Positions 9,819 to 20,884 are shown, counted from the first letter of the stretch. The stretch: DNA of 64,000 bases from Rhodovulum bhavnagarense (GCF_004343505.1 NZ_SLXU01000004.1:124001-188000); one strand, 5' to 3'. Numbers and translations are program-made. Notes: a model not told the origin generated them from the letters alone.

Positions 9819-10061
9819 TCAAACCTCCCTTGAGAATGCGGGTGCGCGGTACACGCGCACCGGCGCGTGCCGCAGTTGCGGCTGTTTGCCCGATACCAGC
9901 CGGACCCAGCACAGCATTCCGACAAGAAAACCGGCAAAGGCAAAGATCGCATAGGTCGTCGGCATCCAGGCCGCGTCATTGACAGAGGCCACGGCGAGAT
10001 AGGCAAAGCAGTAGAAAAAGCCCCATCCGATGACGCAGGCGATCGCGTACAGTTTCTCCAT
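9819..10061 (-). CDS. small two-helix membrane protein inside the liv operon, unknown function
   Basis: I do not recognise a named family for this 80-residue protein. It has two hydrophobic segments, about residues 3-25 (AIACVIGWGFFYCFAYLAVA) and 35-57 (a TTYAIFAFAGFLVGMLCWV stretch), and then a basic tail. It fits tightly between livH (2-base gap) and livM (no gap). The coding frame, codon use and coupling argue that it is real. A role as an accessory subunit of the transporter is inference from position only. Confidence 0.75.
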   Translation of the reverse strand: MEKLYAIACVIGWGFFYCFAYLAVASVNDAAWMPTTYAIFAFAGFLVGMLCWVRLVSGKQPQLRHAPVRVYRAPAFSREV

Positions 10062-10063
10062 CC

Positions 10064-11056
10064 CTACACCCTCTCGATGATCTTCTCGCCAAACAGGCCC
10101 TGCGGCCTGAACACGAGAAAGACCAAGGCAAGCACATAGGCGAACCAGTTCTCGGTCGCGCCCCCGATCATCGGACCGATAGTGAATTCGAACAGCTTTT
10201 CACCCACCCCGATGATAAGGCCACCGACGATGGCACCGGGGATCGATGTGAACCCGCCCAGCATCAGCACCGGCAGCGCCTTGAGCGCGATCAGCGACAG
10301 GCTGAACTGAACCCCGGATTTCGCCCCCCACATGATACCCGCGACCAGCGCGACAAAACCGGCGATCGACCAGACCAGGACCCAGATAAAGCGCAGGCTG
10401 ATACCCACCGATAGCGCCGCCTGATGGTCATCAGCCACCGCGCGCAGCGCTCGGCCCTGCTTGGAATACTGGCTGAACACCGTCAGCGAGATCACCAGCA
10501 CCGCCGCCACCAGGGCCGCCACGATGTCCAGCCTGTCGATGAAGAAGCCGTAGAAACCATCACCGCCCAGCACCGCGGTCTTTTCCTCGATCCACATGCT
10601 ACCACCCTGCGGCAAGCCCACGTCCAGCGTCTTGATGTCCGCGCCCCACATGATGTCGCCCAAACCTTCCAGGAAGTAGGCAAGGCCGATGGTGGCCATG
10701 AACAGGATGATAGGTTCCTGGTTGACCAAGTGTTTGAGAATGAATCTTTCGATCGCAATGGCCAGCAGGATCATCACGCCCACGGTCAACAGGATCGCCA
10801 GCAATGCCGGCATGTGCCAGCCGAAGTGGTGCAGTTCGGTGCCTAAGGTCGCGTTGATCAGGTGCGCAAAGGGGATCTGCCCCTCTTGCAGCCCCACCAG
10901 CGTCAGCGCCGCGAACAGTGCCAGCACACCCTGGGCGTAGTTGAAGATGCCCGACGCCTTGAAGATCAGAACGAAGCCAAGCGCCACCAGCGCGTAAAGC
11001 ACCCCGGCCATCAGGCCGTTGATCATCACCTCGACGGCATAAAGAAAATTAGTCAT
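10064..11056 (-). CDS. livH: branched-chain-type ABC transporter permease (LivH-like)
   Basis: The 330-residue inner-membrane permease begins with the LivH hallmark, an N-terminal NGLMAGVLYALVALGFVLIF segment near residues 13-32. It continues with about eight hydrophobic helices and the docking loop LRAVADDHQAALSVGI. It overlaps the livG stop by 8 bases. It would pair with LivM to form the channel. Confidence 0.94.
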   Translation of the reverse strand: MTNFLYAVEVMINGLMAGVLYALVALGFVLIFKASGIFNYAQGVLALFAALTLVGLQEGQIPFAHLINATLGTELHHFGWHMPALLAILLTVGVMILLAIAIERFILKHLVNQEPIILFMATIGLAYFLEGLGDIMWGADIKTLDVGLPQGGSMWIEEKTAVLGGDGFYGFFIDRLDIVAALVAAVLVISLTVFSQYSKQGRALRAVADDHQAALSVGISLRFIWVLVWSIAGFVALVAGIMWGAKSGVQFSLSLIALKALPVLMLGGFTSIPGAIVGGLIIGVGEKLFEFTIGPMIGGATENWFAYVLALVFLVFRPQGLFGEKIIERV

Positions 11057-11866
11057 GGCTGACCCCCAGATAGGCGTCGATCACATCCTGGTTCCGGCGC
11101 ACCTCGTCGGGTGGGCCATCACCGATCTTCTTGCCGTAATCCATCACCACCACGCGGTCGGACAGGTCCATGACCACGCCCATGTCGTGTTCGATCAGAA
11201 CGATAGTGGTGCCGAACTCGTCATTCACGTCGAGGATGAAGCGGGACATGTCCTCTTTTTCCTCGACATTCATGCCGGCCATCGGTTCGTCCAGCAGCAG
11301 CAGGCGCGGCTCGGCGGCCAGCGCGCGGCCCAGTTCCACCCGCTTTTGCAGTCCGTAGGGCAGCCGGCCCACCGGCGTCTTGCGGATATGCTGGATTTCC
11401 AGGAAGTCGATGATCTTTTCCACCGCCTCGCGGTGCTCGCTTTCCTCGCGTTCGGCCTTGCCCCACCACAGCGCCTGCGCGGCCAGCGAGGATTTCATCC
11501 GCGTGATCCGCCCGGTCATGATGTTGTCCAGCGTCGACATGCCGGAAAACAACGCGATGTTCTGAAAGGTGCGCGCGATGCCCTGGCGCGCCACCTGGTA
11601 GGGGCGCATCTGCGGGCGCTTGCGGCCCTCGAACCAGACCTCGCCCTCTGACGGCGTGTAAAAACCCGAAATCACGTTCAGCATGGACGACTTGCCCGCG
11701 CCGTTCGGCCCGATGATCGCGCGGATCTCGCCCTCGCGGATGTCGAAGGAGATATCCTTGATCGCCACCACCCCGCCAAAGCGGAGCGTGATGTTGCGCA
11801 ACTCCATCACCGCGTCGCCGATGGTCCGGCCATCTTCGGTGACAAAAGGTTCGTAAGACACCATGT

Positions 11867-11870
<4 letters not shown>
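11049..11870 (-). CDS. livG: branched-chain-type ABC transporter ATPase (LivG-like)
   Basis: This 273-residue ABC ATPase has Walker A GPNGAGKSS, a degenerate signature LPYGLQKRVELGRAL as usual for LivG proteins, Walker B LLLLDEPMAG and the H-loop IEHDM. The LivG-type tail (DEVRRNQDVIDAYLGV) is present. Its ATG overlaps the stop of the upstream acyl-CoA synthetase (ATGA at 11867-11870). The ligase and transporter are therefore translationally coupled. Confidence 0.94.
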
Positions 11871-14029
<2,159 letters not shown>

Positions 14030-14345
14030 GTCGTCTTCCTCCCTGGTCCCGAGACACCCCGCCCGCTGTTTTGCCATGCGGATCTGAATGGCGATCTCGG
14101 CGCGGCCCGTTGAACGGACCTTTTCGTTCAGCCGGTTGGACCCGGCGGCTTTCCTCGTTGGCCGCGCTGCAATCCCTTCCGGGCCCCCTCCGCATCGCGG
14201 TACCGGGTGCAACGTTACGCACCCCCCCGGCGCGGTCAAGCAAAAGGTTAAGTCCCTTCTCCGCGCCGCAACGCCTCCGACCCGGGGACAGGCCAAACTC
14301 CCGCCCCACGGGCCACTTACCCCGCCACACAGACGACTGGGCCTC

Positions 14346-14405
14346 TTCTTCTTGGTAAAAATACCCTGGGGGAGTCGCCCATGGGGCGACGGGGGCAGCG
14401 CCCCC
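14346..14405 (-). repeat. Rhodobacterales-type intergenic repeat, probable terminator (copy R2)
   Basis: Read on the minus strand, GGGGGC-gct-GCCCCC (14405-14391) is followed by a GTCGCCCC-at-GGGCGAC hairpin (14390-14374). Then comes GGGTATTTTTACCAAGAAGAA, which ends at 14346. It lies 38 bases after the DUF3775 gene stop and so fits as the terminator of that operon. It occupies most of the structured part of the 14030-14443 gap; no gene is visible in the rest of the gap. Confidence 0.75.
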
Positions 14406-14443
14406 ATGAAAGGTCGACGCCGCGCCGTGGCCCCCGACCGTCC

Positions 14444-14776
14444 TCAGCGATCGAAGAAATCTTCCTCGACATCGCCCGGGCTGATGCCGATCGCCTCCAG
14501 CCCGGCCTCCAGGTAGTCCGGGAATAACGGCATACCGACCAGATAATTCTCGGTCGGAACCGTGGCCTCTGCCTTGGCGGTGGCAATGGCCTCTGCCAGG
14601 TCCTCGGCATCGAACGTCTCGCGCCCGATCCAGGTCAATGCCACGAGGCTGGCCTTTTCATCCTCGTTCATTGCCGCGATGAACGCACGCAATTCGGGCT
14701 CTGCCATGGCCTTTTCTCGGGCCTGAAAGATAACCTGAACGACCTTGCGCGGGCTGATTTCCAACAGCTCTTCCAT
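14444..14776 (-). CDS. DUF3775 family protein
   Basis: The 110-residue acidic protein matches the DUF3775 pattern: an N-terminal MEELLEISPRKVVQVIFQAR helix, LVALTWIGR and a late YLVGMPLFPDYLEAGLEAIG segment. Its function is unknown. GGAGGAGAGG precedes the ATG. It is the last gene of the operon running from 19425, 60 bases after the SDR gene, and may therefore belong to the RpoE-linked group. Confidence 0.75.
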   Translation of the reverse strand: MEELLEISPRKVVQVIFQAREKAMAEPELRAFIAAMNEDEKASLVALTWIGRETFDAEDLAEAIATAKAEATVPTENYLVGMPLFPDYLEAGLEAIGISPGDVEEDFFDR

Positions 14777-14836
14777 GTCCTCTCCTCCGCACGGGCGCCC
14801 AGTTTCGCGCGCACCCGGCCGATGCACAAGCCCCCG

Positions 14837-15577
14837 TCAGCGCCGAGAGGCGAAAAGCGGAAAGTAAATTTCCTCGGGCAGGAACTGTCCCAGGCGGAAC
14901 AGCCAGGAAAAGACCAACGGAAAACTGCGCGCAAAGCCGTCTGACATCATGTGCTCGACGATCTCGCGTGCCGCAGCGTCGGGTTCCTTGATGAAGGGCA
15001 TGGCGAAATCGTTCTTGTCGGTCAGCCTCGTGCGCACGAAACCCGGATTGACCAGCTGCACCTTGACCCCGGTACCGCGCAGGTCGGCGTGCAGGCTTTC
15101 GGCCAGCGACATCACCCCCGCCTTGGAGGCGCAATAGCCCACCGCACCGGGCAATCCGCGGAACCCCGCAAGGCTGCCGGTGATCACGATATGCCCGGCA
15201 TCCCGCTCGACAAAACGCGGCACCACGTGCCCCAGGACGCGCGCCGCGCCCAGCAGGTTGACATCGCACATCTGTTCGACCTTGTCGGCATCCCAGGCCT
15301 GCGCGGTCATCGGCCAGTAAACCCCGGCCAAAAAGACCATCCCGTCGATCTCGCCCACCGCCTCGAAGGCGGCTTCGACCGAGGCGCGATCCGACACGTC
15401 CATCGGAACCACGTCGGCCTTTCGCGGCAATGACGCGGCGAGTTCCTCCAGCCGCTCGGGCGTGCGCGCACTCAGCACCAGGCGCGCGCCCATCGCCGCC
15501 AGCCGCTCTGCCACGGCCCGGCCCAGCCCTTCACTGGCCCCCACGATCCAGTAGCGTTTTCCGATCAGTTCCGTCAC
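14837..15577 (-). CDS. short-chain dehydrogenase/reductase
   Basis: This 246-residue SDR has the cofactor motif VGASEGLG near residues 12-19, the fold motif NLLGA, the catalytic Ser in ITGSLAG and YCASK (the YxxxK pair). A hydrophobic C-terminal stretch (FPLVFSWLFRLGQFLP) suggests membrane association and a lipid substrate. It begins with GTG, overlapping the DUF3833 stop as GTGA. Substrate is unknown. Confidence 0.88.
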   Translation of the reverse strand: MTELIGKRYWIVGASEGLGRAVAERLAAMGARLVLSARTPERLEELAASLPRKADVVPMDVSDRASVEAAFEAVGEIDGMVFLAGVYWPMTAQAWDADKVEQMCDVNLLGAARVLGHVVPRFVERDAGHIVITGSLAGFRGLPGAVGYCASKAGVMSLAESLHADLRGTGVKVQLVNPGFVRTRLTDKNDFAMPFIKEPDAAAREIVEHMMSDGFARSFPLVFSWLFRLGQFLPEEIYFPLFASRR

Positions 15578-16137
15578 GCCGCCTCCTTCGGGCGCATGGT
15601 CGCAACCAGTTCGGCGACGGGTATGCCAAACTTGCGGAACTGGCTGCGATTCATGATCGCCCCGTTCTCCATCAGATACATCCAGTCGACAGCATCCAGC
15701 ACATGCCCGCCCGAATCCTCGGGCAACCGGATGCGATAGCGCAGGTGTACCCCCGATCCCGCCTGCATACCATGTCCAGTGCCTACAAGGTCGGGTGCCT
15801 CGGCGCGGATCGAGCCATCATTTTCAAGGGTGAAGGTCCAACTGCGGCTTTGGGTAGCACCGCTATCATAGCGGAATTCCTCGGTCATGACGCCGCGATT
15901 GCCTTCCCATCGCGCCTCCATGTCGGCCACGAATCGCGACGTGACCCGGCCGGTGGGCCCATAGATCACCCCTTCGCACAGGATCGGTCCGTTCAGGTGG
16001 CGCGGCAGATCGAACACCGTACCCTGCCCCGTGTAATCGTCGGCCTTCTGCGCGCCAAAGCCCAGCGTTCGGCCCTTGAGCCAGGCCAGCGCCAACATCG
16101 CCAGCGCGCCCAGCAGGAATGACAGGATCGATGTCAT
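15574..16137 (-). CDS. DUF3833 family protein
   Basis: The 187-residue protein has one N-terminal hydrophobic anchor (ILSFLLGALAMLALAWL) and then a beta-rich, lipocalin-like region containing FDLPRHLNGPI and a late W..D(D/S)GGHVLDAVDWMYLM segment. This is the DUF3833 family, often found with SDR and DUF1365 genes. It overlaps its neighbours on both sides by four bases (ATGA and GTGA). It is probably periplasmic or membrane bound; biochemical function is not known. Confidence 0.8.
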   Translation of the reverse strand: MTSILSFLLGALAMLALAWLKGRTLGFGAQKADDYTGQGTVFDLPRHLNGPILCEGVIYGPTGRVTSRFVADMEARWEGNRGVMTEEFRYDSGATQSRSWTFTLENDGSIRAEAPDLVGTGHGMQAGSGVHLRYRIRLPEDSGGHVLDAVDWMYLMENGAIMNRSQFRKFGIPVAELVATMRPKEAA

Positions 16138-17366
16138 CGGTTTTCCTCCCTCGTCAGCGGTATCGCGGCCAGGAGCGCGATCGCGATCAGTTTAAGGACG
16201 CAGGGAACGAGGGCATAAAAAACGCCTAGCATCACAAGCGCCGTGTCCGGATTTTCGGCCCCCGGCCGGAACCCGACGACCTCTAGCAGGGGAAGTAGCG
16301 TGACCGCGGCAAAAGCCAGCGTGAATTTAGACACGAAGGACCAAAGCCCGAAGGCTTGCCCTGCATTCGGTGCGACCTGCGCCATGCGACCGGCGAAAAG
16401 CGCTGGCAAAAGCGTCATATCCGCGCCCAGCGCCGCCCCCGAGGCCAGGCAAATGATCGCGAAGGGCAACAGATCACCCGCCCCCAGCGTCGCAGCAGAG
16501 CCGAAAGCGACGATGGAAAGCACCATGCCCGCCAGCAAACTACGCTTGACCCCGAAACGCTGCGCCAGCCGCCCCCAGCCCGGCGCCGAGGCCGCCGCCG
16601 ACAGAAAGAACAGCAACAACAGCGGCCCCTCCCATCCAGGCGCGGCCAGGCGGCTTTCGACGAAGAACAGGAATAGCGTCGAGGTCACCGCCACCGGCGT
16701 CGCATTGACGAGCGCCACCAGCAAAAGCCGCCTCGCAACCGGATCGGCCAGCACCGCGCGCAGGTTGGACGGCTCTGGCGCGCGGGCCATCCCCCATTCG
16801 CGCCGCATTGCCCAGCCCGCCAACAGCGCCATCCCGACAAAGCCCAGCGCAAAGGCGGCAAAGGGCGCATCGCTGATCGAGATGAGAACGGTCGGTGCGA
16901 CCGCCGCAACGCTGACCCCTACAAGCGCCCCGGTCTCGCGCCAGGCGGCCAGCCGGACATGACCCGCGGCCCCCATCCGCTCGGCACGGGCCACGCCCTG
17001 CGCGTAAAAGGTGATGCTGAGAAAACTGAACGCGGTGAACAACCCCGTCAGCGTCAGGGCGAACCAGACGAGCGGATCAAGTGGCGGCGGCACCGCGAAC
17101 AGCGCCAGCATGGACCCCGCCAACAGCGCCACGCCCCCCGCCACCGCCACCCCCCGGCGGGTCCGAAGCCGTTCCGACAGCCAGCCCAGCACAGGGTCCT
17201 GCACCACGTCGAACAGGCGCAGCGCAAACAGAACAGCGCCCAGCGCCGCCAGGCTGACCCCGTATTCGTCCACGAAAAATTTCGGCGCGTGAATATAGAT
17301 CGGCAACCCCGCAGAGGCCAGAAACGCCGCGAACAGCGCATAGCCGGACAGCGGGGCTGCCGCCAT
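16134..17366 (-). CDS. MFS/GPH-type transporter
   Basis: This is a membrane protein of 410 residues with about eleven to twelve hydrophobic segments. The loop LRLFDVVQDPVLGWLSER is the family motif of glycoside-pentoside-hexuronide:cation (melibiose carrier-like) symporters. In this operon a lipid or lipid precursor is a more likely cargo than a sugar, though that is inference. I start at 17366 (MAAAPLSGY); the frame stays open upstream through the DUF1365 gene. The start overlaps that gene's stop (TGATG). Confidence 0.85.
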   Translation of the reverse strand: MAAAPLSGYALFAAFLASAGLPIYIHAPKFFVDEYGVSLAALGAVLFALRLFDVVQDPVLGWLSERLRTRRGVAVAGGVALLAGSMLALFAVPPPLDPLVWFALTLTGLFTAFSFLSITFYAQGVARAERMGAAGHVRLAAWRETGALVGVSVAAVAPTVLISISDAPFAAFALGFVGMALLAGWAMRREWGMARAPEPSNLRAVLADPVARRLLLVALVNATPVAVTSTLFLFFVESRLAAPGWEGPLLLLFFLSAAASAPGWGRLAQRFGVKRSLLAGMVLSIVAFGSAATLGAGDLLPFAIICLASGAALGADMTLLPALFAGRMAQVAPNAGQAFGLWSFVSKFTLAFAAVTLLPLLEVVGFRPGAENPDTALVMLGVFYALVPCVLKLIAIALLAAIPLTREENR

Positions 17367-18130
17367 CAACTGACCTCTTTGGCGGGCGGCTCGGGCCGGC
17401 GGCGATACCTGGCCCCCTTGAGAACCAACAGCAGCGCGTGCCAGTGGATCAGCGCCAGCACCCTGCGCGACCCCAGCGGGCGGCGCAGATTGCCGCGCAG
17501 GATCGCCCAATTGGTCAGCGGCCGGCGCGGACCGGTCAGCGTGGCATAAAGGCCCAGTTCATCGTTCGCGGAATAATCGATCCAGATGCCGATCTTGTCG
17601 GGCCGGATATCGAAGCGGAACCGGTAGCCGCCTTCGATCGGCAGAAAGGGCGAGACGTGAAAGATCTTGACTGCGGTCAGGATGTCGCCCGGTTCGATCG
17701 GGCGCTGGTCGGGATGGTGACACAGGTAGGAATGCCGGTCGCCCCAGGGATTGTTCACCTCGGCGATAACCGCGCGCAGCGTGTCATCCTTGCCATGGCA
17801 CAGCCAGAAACTGACCGGGTTGAACTCGTGCCCGAGCACCCGCGGGATGGTCAAGAGCTGCACCCGCCCCTTGACCGCGAACAGGTCATGGGCGGCCAGA
17901 ACCTCGCGCACCCATTCTGCGCCACGCCCCTCGCCATAGGGCCCACCGTGATCGCGGTCCCAGACCGACATCCAGTTCTTTTCGTTCAGCGAAAACCGGT
18001 CGGGCATCTTCAGCCCCTCGGCCTCGGGCTCGTAAAGAACATAATCGACCGTGTGGCGCAGCTTGTGCCCAACCTTGCCCCGACGCAGGTGAAAGGTCGT
18101 GCCTTTCACATGTTCGACGATCGCATTCAT
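17366..18130 (-). CDS. DUF1365 family protein
   Basis: The 254-residue protein is DUF1365: it has FHLRRGKVGHKLRHTVDYVL at the N-terminus, PRVLGHEFNPVSFWLCHG in the middle and the VSPFLP.EGGYRF region. DUF1365 genes are regularly paired with the FAD-dependent oxidoreductase found just upstream. The pair is linked to membrane fatty-acid modification and RpoE in Rhodobacter. It overlaps the oxidoreductase stop (ATGA at 18127-18130). No catalytic mechanism is known to me. Confidence 0.88.
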   Translation of the reverse strand: MNAIVEHVKGTTFHLRRGKVGHKLRHTVDYVLYEPEAEGLKMPDRFSLNEKNWMSVWDRDHGGPYGEGRGAEWVREVLAAHDLFAVKGRVQLLTIPRVLGHEFNPVSFWLCHGKDDTLRAVIAEVNNPWGDRHSYLCHHPDQRPIEPGDILTAVKIFHVSPFLPIEGGYRFRFDIRPDKIGIWIDYSANDELGLYATLTGPRRPLTNWAILRGNLRRPLGSRRVLALIHWHALLLVLKGARYRRRPEPPAKEVS

Positions 18131-19425
18131 GCCGTCACCGTTTCGTGCTGTCGCCGACGCATGGCCTCGACCACGTCGACGGCACTGGCCAGCCCGTCCT
18201 CATGGAACCCGTTTTTCATCCACGCGCCGCAGATCCAGGTCCGGTTGGCCCCGTTCATGGCGCGCAGCGTTTCCTGCGCCTTCAGCGCGGGCCCGTCATA
18301 GACCGGATGACGGAAGGTCACCGTGTCATGGATCAAGTCCTCGCGGATCGGACGTTGCGCATTCAGCGTGACGAATAGTGGGTCGCCTTGCGGAATCGGC
18401 TGAAGTGAATTCATCCAGTAGGTCAGGTCGATACGGTCGCTGTCCTTGCCGGTTTGCTCGGTATAGTTCCAGCTTGCCCATGCGGCGCGGCGTTTCGCCA
18501 TCACTGATGTATCGGAATGCAGAACGGCCTCGTTTGGCTGGTAGCGCACGGCCCCCAGCGCGGTGCGTTCCTCTGGCGAGGCATCGGACAAAAGCGCGAG
18601 CGTATCATCGGAATGCGTGGCGAAAATGACCTCGTCAAAGGTTTCCCACACGCCGCCATGGGCGCGTATCTCGACGCTTTCAAGACCGCGGCGCACGGAC
18701 TCTACCGGGGCGGAAAGGCGGATTTCGGCACCCTTTGCGCGCAAGGCGGCCTCAACCCGGCGGACATATTCGACCGACCCGCCCTTGACCGTGTACCACT
18801 GGTGCTGGCCCTTGTGCGACAACAGCGCGTGGTTCTGGAAAAACCGGATCATCGCATGGGCCGGGAAATCCAGGATGCCCTTGGACGGCGTGGACCAGAT
18901 CGCCCCCGACAGCGGCAGCAGATAGCGGTCGCGGAACCAGTCGCCGGTGCCCAGTTCGGCCAGAAACTCGCCGATGGTGGCGCCGGGCATGCGGTCGGCC
19001 ACGCTCAGCGCCTGCGCGTTGAATTTCAGCACGTCGCGCAGCATGCCCAGGAATTTCGGACTCAGCGCGTTGGACGGCTGGGCGAAAACCGCGCGCAGAT
19101 TTTTCAGCCCGTATTCGAATGCCCCTCCGTCCAACGAGGCGCCAAAGCTCATGTCGGATTTCGCTACCGGCACATCAAGCTCTTCGAACAGCCGCGTCAT
19201 GTGGGGATAGTTGACGTAGTTGAACACGATAAAGCCGGTATCGACGGGCTGATCACCGTTCTTGCCCGCCATAACGGTGCGCGCATGCCCGCCCAGCCGG
19301 CCCTCGGCCTCGAACAGGGTCACGCGGGCATCGGCGGCCAGCATGTAGGCCGCCCCGAGACCCGAAATCCCTGCGCCGATGACGGCGATGCGCCGGGGTG
19401 CGCCCGCTGAGGCTTCGAATGGCAT
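18127..19425 (-). CDS. FAD-dependent amine-oxidase-like oxidoreductase of the RpoE-linked lipid cluster
   Basis: The 432-residue flavoprotein has an N-terminal dinucleotide-binding motif, AVIGAGISGLGAAYML (about 14-29), EAEGRLGGHART, and a C-terminal FAD contact (ICGAWMKNGFHEDGLASAVD). It belongs to the amine oxidase/desaturase superfamily and would act on an unsaturated acyl chain. Homologues in Rhodobacter lie beside rpoE-chrR, where related genes have been linked to furan fatty acid formation. I do not assign one of those names. AGGAG precedes the ATG. The gene heads a five- to six-gene operon divergent from rpoE. Confidence 0.82.
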   Translation of the reverse strand: MPFEASAGAPRRIAVIGAGISGLGAAYMLAADARVTLFEAEGRLGGHARTVMAGKNGDQPVDTGFIVFNYVNYPHMTRLFEELDVPVAKSDMSFGASLDGGAFEYGLKNLRAVFAQPSNALSPKFLGMLRDVLKFNAQALSVADRMPGATIGEFLAELGTGDWFRDRYLLPLSGAIWSTPSKGILDFPAHAMIRFFQNHALLSHKGQHQWYTVKGGSVEYVRRVEAALRAKGAEIRLSAPVESVRRGLESVEIRAHGGVWETFDEVIFATHSDDTLALLSDASPEERTALGAVRYQPNEAVLHSDTSVMAKRRAAWASWNYTEQTGKDSDRIDLTYWMNSLQPIPQGDPLFVTLNAQRPIREDLIHDTVTFRHPVYDGPALKAQETLRAMNGANRTWICGAWMKNGFHEDGLASAVDVVEAMRRRQHETVTA

Positions 19426-19506
19426 ATGTCGCTGCTCCTGTTTTGAATACCCGTGCCTATATGGGGTTTATGTTGGTCCGGTCCAGTGACCTGCAAGCCT
19501 TGTGGC

Positions 19507-19512
19507 GGATCA
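19507..19512 (-). promoter_or_regulatory. possible RpoE -35 element for the divergent lipid operon
   Basis: On the minus strand this reads TGATCC, identical to the -35 of the rpoE promoter 15 bases away, and points toward the FAD oxidoreductase operon. The -10 at 18-base spacing reads CACTGG, which does not fit. The element is therefore only a half-match. Confidence 0.35.
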
Positions 19513-19526
19513 AGCGAGGAATATGG

Positions 19527-19556
19527 TGATCCGAATGGCGCGCCCGCCCGTATCAG
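19527..19556 (+). promoter_or_regulatory. RpoE (group 4 sigma)-type promoter before rpoE
   Basis: TGATCC (19527-19532), an 18-base spacer, then TATCAG (19551-19556). The -35 and spacing match the Rhodobacter RpoE promoter consensus TGATCC-N18-TA. It lies about 75 bases before the rpoE start, so rpoE-chrR is probably autoregulated. Confidence 0.75.
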
Positions 19557-19629
19557 GTGCATGTTGAACGGGCCACATGCCGTCGAAAAATCGGATGCAG
19601 TACCAGTGGGGCGGGCATATTCTGCCCCC

Positions 19630-20211
19630 ATGGCGCAACACGAAACCGACAAGGTCAGGACCGTGACACAAGACGAAACGCCCGATGCGGGCTGGGTGAA
19701 ACTGGTAGAGGCCGTCGGGGCACGCAAGGATCAGCGCGCCTTTTCACAGCTTTTCGACCATTTCGCCCCGCGTGTTAAGGCGTTCTTGATGAAATCGGGG
19801 GCCGATGCGCCCTTGGCAGAGGAGGTGGCGCAGGATGTCATGGCGACACTTTGGCACAAGGCGCATCTGTTCGATCCCGAGCGGGCGAGCGTGGCGACGT
19901 GGATATTTACCATCGCGCGCAACCGCAGGATCGACGCCCTGCGCAAGAGTCGCCGCCCCGAGCCAGAGGAACTGACCTGGGGGCCGGAACATGAACCCGA
20001 CCAGGCCGAAACCATCGCCCTGCAACAGGAAAGCGAACAACTGGGCAAGGCGCTGGCCACCCTGCCAGAGGCGCAGCGCCTGCTGATCGAGCGAGCCTAT
20101 TTCGGAGAACTCTCGCACAGCGAGATCGCCGCCGAGACGGGACTGCCGCTGGGAACGATCAAATCTCGGCTGCGTCTGGCGCTGGAGCGTCTGCGCCAGG
20201 AAATGAAGTGA
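19630..20211 (+). CDS. rpoE: ECF sigma factor RpoE (ChrR-controlled)
   Basis: This 193-residue group 4 sigma factor shows region 2 (FDHFAPRVKAFLMKSG..AEEVAQDVMATLWHKAHLFDP, RNRRIDALRKSRR) and region 4 (LPEAQRLLIERAYFGELSHSEIA..LPLGTIKSRLRLALERLRQ). The zinc anti-sigma gene lies 10 bases downstream and an RpoE-type promoter lies upstream. Together these identify the RpoE/ChrR pair known in Rhodobacter to respond to singlet oxygen. The ATG at 19630 is assumed; a GTG at 19663 is a possible alternative. Confidence 0.92.
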   Translation: MAQHETDKVRTVTQDETPDAGWVKLVEAVGARKDQRAFSQLFDHFAPRVKAFLMKSGADAPLAEEVAQDVMATLWHKAHLFDPERASVATWIFTIARNRRIDALRKSRRPEPEELTWGPEHEPDQAETIALQQESEQLGKALATLPEAQRLLIERAYFGELSHSEIAAETGLPLGTIKSRLRLALERLRQEMK

Positions 20212-20221
20212 AGAGACGACA

Positions 20222-20881
20222 ATGAGCACGATGATCAAACACCACCTGACCGACGATCTGCTGATGGCCTATGCTGCTGGCAACCTGCCAGAGGCGTTCA
20301 GTCTCGTCGTGGCAAGCCACGTATCTCTTTGCGACGAATGCCGTGCGCGGCTTGGCGAATACGAGGCCGTGGGCGGCGCGATCCTGGAAGAAAGCGAAAC
20401 CGCCGAGATGACCGCCGACAGCCTTGCGGCCACGATGATCCTGATCGGCCAGATGCACGCGACCGGCGACACCGCGGCATCCGTCGCCCCGCAGAAACCG
20501 GGGCTTTTTCCGCGGCCGTTGCGCGACTATGTCGGCGGCGACCTCGACACGGTCGAATGGCGGTCGTTCGGGGGCAAGGTGCGCCAGGCCGTGCTGCCTA
20601 CCGACAAAGGTGCCTCGGCACGACTTCTCCATATTCCCGCGGGCGTGGCGATGCCCGATCACGGGCATAACGGCACCGAGCTGACGCTGGTTCTGCAGGG
20701 CGCGTTCGAGGATGAGGACGGCCATTTTGCCCGCGGCGATGTAGAGGTTGCGGATGCGGACATGGAACACACCCCCGTCGCAACACAAGGGGCCGATTGC
20801 ATCTGTCTCGTGGCGACCGACGCGCGGCTGAAATTTACCGGGTTCCTGCCCCGGATCGCCCAGCCCTTCCTGGGGATCTGA
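20222..20881 (+). CDS. chrR: zinc-binding anti-sigma factor ChrR (cupin-containing)
   Basis: The 219-residue protein binds and silences RpoE through its N-terminal zinc anti-sigma domain. The ligands His8, His33, Cys37 and Cys40 (HVSLCDEC) are all present. A cupin-like C-terminal domain (residues about 110-200, with PDHGHNGTELTLVLQG and E..H pairs) is the part needed for response to singlet oxygen in R. sphaeroides. It is transcribed with rpoE. Confidence 0.93.
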   Translation: MSTMIKHHLTDDLLMAYAAGNLPEAFSLVVASHVSLCDECRARLGEYEAVGGAILEESETAEMTADSLAATMILIGQMHATGDTAASVAPQKPGLFPRPLRDYVGGDLDTVEWRSFGGKVRQAVLPTDKGASARLLHIPAGVAMPDHGHNGTELTLVLQGAFEDEDGHFARGDVEVADADMEHTPVATQGADCICLVATDARLKFTGFLPRIAQPFLGI

Positions 20882-20884
20882 ACG

